DNA of 16,489 nucleotides, taken from positions 1-16,489 of the forward strand of contig CAVKOL010000040.1 of NCBI GenBank assembly GCA_963658035.1. Direction: 5' to 3'. The notes beneath the pieces were generated by a model. The model had not been told where the DNA came from and ran no database searches. It was given only the letters and a program-made list of their open reading frames with translations. Of this stretch, positions 14,415 to 16,489 are shown piece by piece. The position numbers and the translations under genes are program-made. Origin of the DNA: Paratractidigestivibacter sp963658035. GTDB taxonomy: Bacteria; Actinomycetota; Coriobacteriia; Coriobacteriales; Atopobiaceae. Positions within the stretch are counted from its first letter, which is position 1. Each line of letters begins with the position of its first letter.

Positions 14415-15053
14415 CTACTCGGACATCTCCTCGAGCCAGTAGTCATAGGCGGCGTCGTAGGAGTCAAAGGCATCGGCGTTGGCCTTGGCGTAGTCGTCGG
14501 GGTCGTCCCAGCCGTCCGCATCGGGCTTGCCGTCTTGGGCGGCCGAGGCGTCCTTCTCGACCGTCTCGCCCGACGCATAAAGGTCGGGCAACTCGCGCGA
14601 GAGCACGGAGCTTCCACCGGCGCTTCCCCAATAGTTCTTGCTCGTGTTGAACTTGGCGACCATCACGACCTCGCCGTCCTTGACATACGCCGAGAAGACC
14701 AGGTCATTGGTGCCGTTTTGCGCCCGCCAGTAATAAGGCGTCGACCCGGCGAACTTGCCGCCTTCGGTCTTGTCCCCCACCCCGCTTGCGGGCCCAAGCC
14801 ACGTGGCGTCGATAAGGTCGCCGGACATCCCCACGTAAGGCAGCCTGTTCCCGACGCTCACCGTTGAAGATTGCGCAGCGGCATCTTCCTGCGGATTTGC
14901 GGCCTCCTGCCCTGAGGTCTCGCTCGTCTGCGTCTGCGACGAGAAGTCCTTCTCCCACGTGGTTTGAGCCACGTTATCCCCAGCAGAGGAGCACCCAGCA
15001 AGGGCAACAAGGCAAACAGCAATACACATGATAAGGGAGCCGATTCGTCTCAT
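14415..15053 (-). CDS. Predicted lipoprotein with a WLG-type extracellular motif
   Basis: A 212-residue secreted lipoprotein: short basic start, hydrophobic core, lipobox LAGC with Cys21 as the lipidation site. A Ser/Thr/Gln/Glu-rich linker (23-66) precedes a small domain: YVGMSGDLIDATWLGP (73-88), YYWRAQNGTNDLVFSAYVKDG (107-127) and VAKFNTSKNYW. This pattern of G-M-x-x-x-x-I-D-x-T-x-L-G followed by a Y-x-W and a beta-strand pair recurs in Gram-positive surface proteins of unknown role. The tail (about 177-212) is very acidic and aromatic, with DDPDDYAKANADAF and YDAAYDYWLEE, a pattern also common in such proteins. AGGAGG lies 5 nt before the ATG. No function can be assigned. Confidence 0.85.
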   Translation of the reverse strand: MRRIGSLIMCIAVCLVALAGCSSAGDNVAQTTWEKDFSSQTQTSETSGQEAANPQEDAAAQSSTVSVGNRLPYVGMSGDLIDATWLGPASGVGDKTEGGKFAGSTPYYWRAQNGTNDLVFSAYVKDGEVVMVAKFNTSKNYWGSAGGSSVLSRELPDLYASGETVEKDASAAQDGKPDADGWDDPDDYAKANADAFDSYDAAYDYWLEEMSE

Positions 15054-15159
15054 CTCAACCTCCTAAGATGAGCCAATTCTATCCCCCATCACATAGACCA
15101 AGAGGTCGAAACCGCCACATGGCCACTCAAGAACCCCCAGCGGCCCCAAGCCCTCAAAC

Positions 15160-15299
15160 AAAAAAGACGATAGTGGGAAGCCAATCCCGCAATAGCCCCA
15201 AAGAGGCCGTCCATCCAGCTTCGCCAACTGGCCTTTCCCACCGCAAAACCGCCCGCAACCTATAAATTTCTCGTCCGGATTCCCAATATCGTATTTTTT
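15160..15299. repeat. Inverted-repeat element with 23-nt ends, intergenic
   Basis: The ends 15160-15182 (aaaaaagacgatagtgggaa plus gcc) and 15277-15299 are inverted copies matching at 20 of 23 positions; all three differences are G versus T when aligned. The 140-bp span holds no credible gene and could fold as a 20-bp interrupted stem around a 94-nt loop. CCCAAGCCC at 15145-15153 and 15305-15313 flanks it on both sides in direct orientation, with ACGATAG following each (15167 and 15332). The layout resembles a small non-autonomous element or a structured leader of the lipoprotein gene. The remaining parts of the 486-nt gap 15054-15539 contain only this element, the second long hairpin, and the lipoprotein's ribosome binding site with a weak TAGAAT box; I see no gene there. 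Confidence 0.5.
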
Positions 15300-15404
15300 A
15301 AAAACCCAAGCCCCACAACCCGCATATTTTCACGATAGAGCCCTTTACCCCCACGATCCCTCAGGGGGCAAATCGCCCTCCGGTGGCGCGGACGCACAAG
15401 AAAA

Positions 15405-15510
15405 GGCGCCCAGTTTTCTCTCAAGCGCAGTTCCGCATGAGCCGAAGGCCACTTAATGTGGCCTTCGTGCGAATCAGGACTGTTTGAGCATTGAGAGAAA
15501 ACTGGGCGCC
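15405..15510. repeat. Long hairpin element, copy 2: constant 66-nt core with perfect 20-bp arms
   Basis: The core 15425-15490 is identical to 117-182. Its flanks 15405-15424 (ggcgcccagttttctctcaa) and 15491-15510 are perfect reverse complements, 20 of 20, and bear no resemblance to the arms of copy 1. On the minus strand the closed stem is followed by TTTTCTTG (15397-15404), so here the whole structure could serve as the transcription terminator of valS, whose stop codon is 30 nt away. Both copies have the same orientation. A short extra hairpin CAACCT-CAC-AGGTTG lies at 15510-15524, next to the element. Confidence 0.88.
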
Positions 15511-15539
15511 AACCTCACAGGTTGAACCCCGGCCAAACC

Positions 15540-16489
15540 TTACGAGAAGTCCGCGATCTGCCCCTTGAGCTGCTCGATCGTGGCCGTAAGCTCGGCCTGC
15601 TGGGAGCGCTTCTTCTCGATGACCGCAGGCGCCGCCTTGGCGACAAAGCCCTCATTGGCAAGCGTGCGCTCGATGCCCGCGAGCTCCTTCTCGGCCTTGG
15701 CAAGCTCCTTAGTGAGTCGCGCCGCCTCGGCCGCGAGGTCGACAAGACCGCCCAGGTCGACGAAGATCTCCAGCGCGCCGTCGGCCACGGCCACAGAGCC
15801 CGCGCCCTTCTCCACGTCTCCGCAGGAAAGCTCGCTCACGCGGCCCACGGACTTGATGAAGCCCTCCTGTCCGGCGAGAACCGCGGCGTCCGCCTCGCCG
15901 CAGCGCACGGCCACAGCAAGCTCGGCCTTAGGCGACAGGCGGTAACGGGCACGGGTCGAGCGCACGCAGGAAATCACGCGCTTGGCCAGCTCGAAGTCGC
16001 CCTCGGCCTGCTCGTTGACAAAGGCGGCCAGCGCCTCGGGCTCGGGCCAGGCCGCGACCATGAGGAACTGCGCGTCGTGGGCGTCAAGGCCAGAGGCGGG
16101 CAGCGCGTCCCACACGCTCTCGGTCACAAACGGCATCACCGGGTGCAGCAGGCGCATCGAGACGTCAAGCACGTAGACGAGGTTACGCTGGACCTGCAGC
16201 TTCTCGTCGGCGTCGCCGTCCAGCAGGCGGCCCTTGCAAAGCTCGATGTACCAATCGCACACGTCGCCCCAGAAGAAGCTCTGGATATTGCGGGCGTAGT
16301 CGCCAAAGTTGTAGGTCTCAAGCTGCTCGGTGGCCAGCGCCACGGTGCGGGCCAGGCGCGAGAGCATCCAGGCGTCCTCGGCCGTCTGGGCCAAAGGCGC
16401 GCCCGGCTCGTAGCCCTCGAGGTTCATCTGGACAAAGCGGCTCGCGTTCCAGATCTTGGTCACGAAGCCGCGGGCCTGCTCGGTGCGCG
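15540..16489 (-). CDS. valS: Valyl-tRNA synthetase, C-terminal part (truncated by window edge)
   Basis: The frame stays open to the window edge and gives about 316 residues from the C-terminal end of a class I synthetase that charges tRNA-Val. It begins in ARGFVTKIWNASRFVQMNL, the stretch just after the KMSKS region where ValRS reads K-L-W-N-A-S-R-F. The helical anticodon-binding domain follows, including LYVL-type helices and LLHPVMPFVTESVWDALP. The last 65 residues (from about LAAEAARLTKEL) are the Ala/Glu/Lys-rich coiled-coil arm typical of ValRS, which contacts the tRNA elbow. The HIGH and KMSKS motifs lie outside the window. The GTG inside the frame at 16463 is an internal codon, not a start. 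The long hairpin copy 2 follows its stop codon. Confidence 0.96.
   Translation of the reverse strand, partial: RTEQARGFVTKIWNASRFVQMNLEGYEPGAPLAQTAEDAWMLSRLARTVALATEQLETYNFGDYARNIQSFFWGDVCDWYIELCKGRLLDGDADEKLQVQRNLVYVLDVSMRLLHPVMPFVTESVWDALPASGLDAHDAQFLMVAAWPEPEALAAFVNEQAEGDFELAKRVISCVRSTRARYRLSPKAELAVAVRCGEADAAVLAGQEGFIKSVGRVSELSCGDVEKGAGSVAVADGALEIFVDLGGLVDLAAEAARLTKELAKAEKELAGIERTLANEGFVAKAAPAVIEKKRSQQAELTATIEQLKGQIADFS

Noticed and set aside
15068..15265. 65-residue plus-strand frame in the valS-lipoprotein gap
   Set aside because: Pro/Ser/Arg-rich with no domain, no Shine-Dalgarno sequence, and it crosses the left end of the inverted-repeat element.

Overview
The window comes from a GC-rich bacterial chromosome. 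Long antisense shadow frames, GC-rich codon use, strong AGGAGG-type ribosome binding sites and the mix of genes fit an anaerobic, fermentative actinobacterium of the class Coriobacteriia (Collinsella/Olsenella-like). That placement is an inference from protein style and gene content; no rRNA or other taxonomic marker is present. Nearly all genes lie on the minus strand. The exceptions are the tail of a receiver-domain gene at the left edge and tcdA at 13.7-14.4 kb.

Left part (1-5.1 kb): the last codons of a response-regulator/hybrid-kinase receiver domain, a predicted lipoprotein, an APH-fold phosphotransferase, and a full-length bifunctional aldehyde/alcohol dehydrogenase (adhE). The adhE gene has a candidate extended -10 promoter with several short palindromes and direct repeats upstream. 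Next is a short orphan reading frame that resembles an internal slice of a Cys/Met-metabolism PLP enzyme. It begins right after the thrS stop and runs through the thrS terminator hairpin.

Middle part (5.1-13.6 kb): thrS encoding a threonyl-tRNA synthetase without the N-terminal TGS domain, a small membrane protein with a double zinc ribbon, then a compact minus-strand operon read in the order fhs - fchA - folD - focA - folE - folC. This operon combines formate transport (FocA), ATP-driven loading of formate on tetrahydrofolate (Fhs), interconversion to methenyl- and methylene-THF (FchA, FolD), and the first and last committed steps of folate cofactor supply (FolE, FolC). Four of the genes are joined by a 1-nt gap, a GTGA overlap and a 3-nt gap. 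FolD has lost the catalytic lysine and glutamine expected of the bifunctional enzyme, which fits FchA acting as the cyclohydrolase.

Right part (13.6-16.5 kb): a divergent promoter region, tcdA (tRNA t6A dehydratase), a second lipoprotein convergent with it, a 486-nt intergenic region, and the C-terminal third or so of valS, cut by the window edge.

The least explained item is a pair of identical 66-nt cores (117-182 and 15425-15490). Each sits between long self-complementary arms that are unrelated in sequence between the two sites, giving two very long hairpins with a constant tip and a locus-specific stem. A second, different inverted-repeat element (15160-15299) lies beside the right-hand copy.
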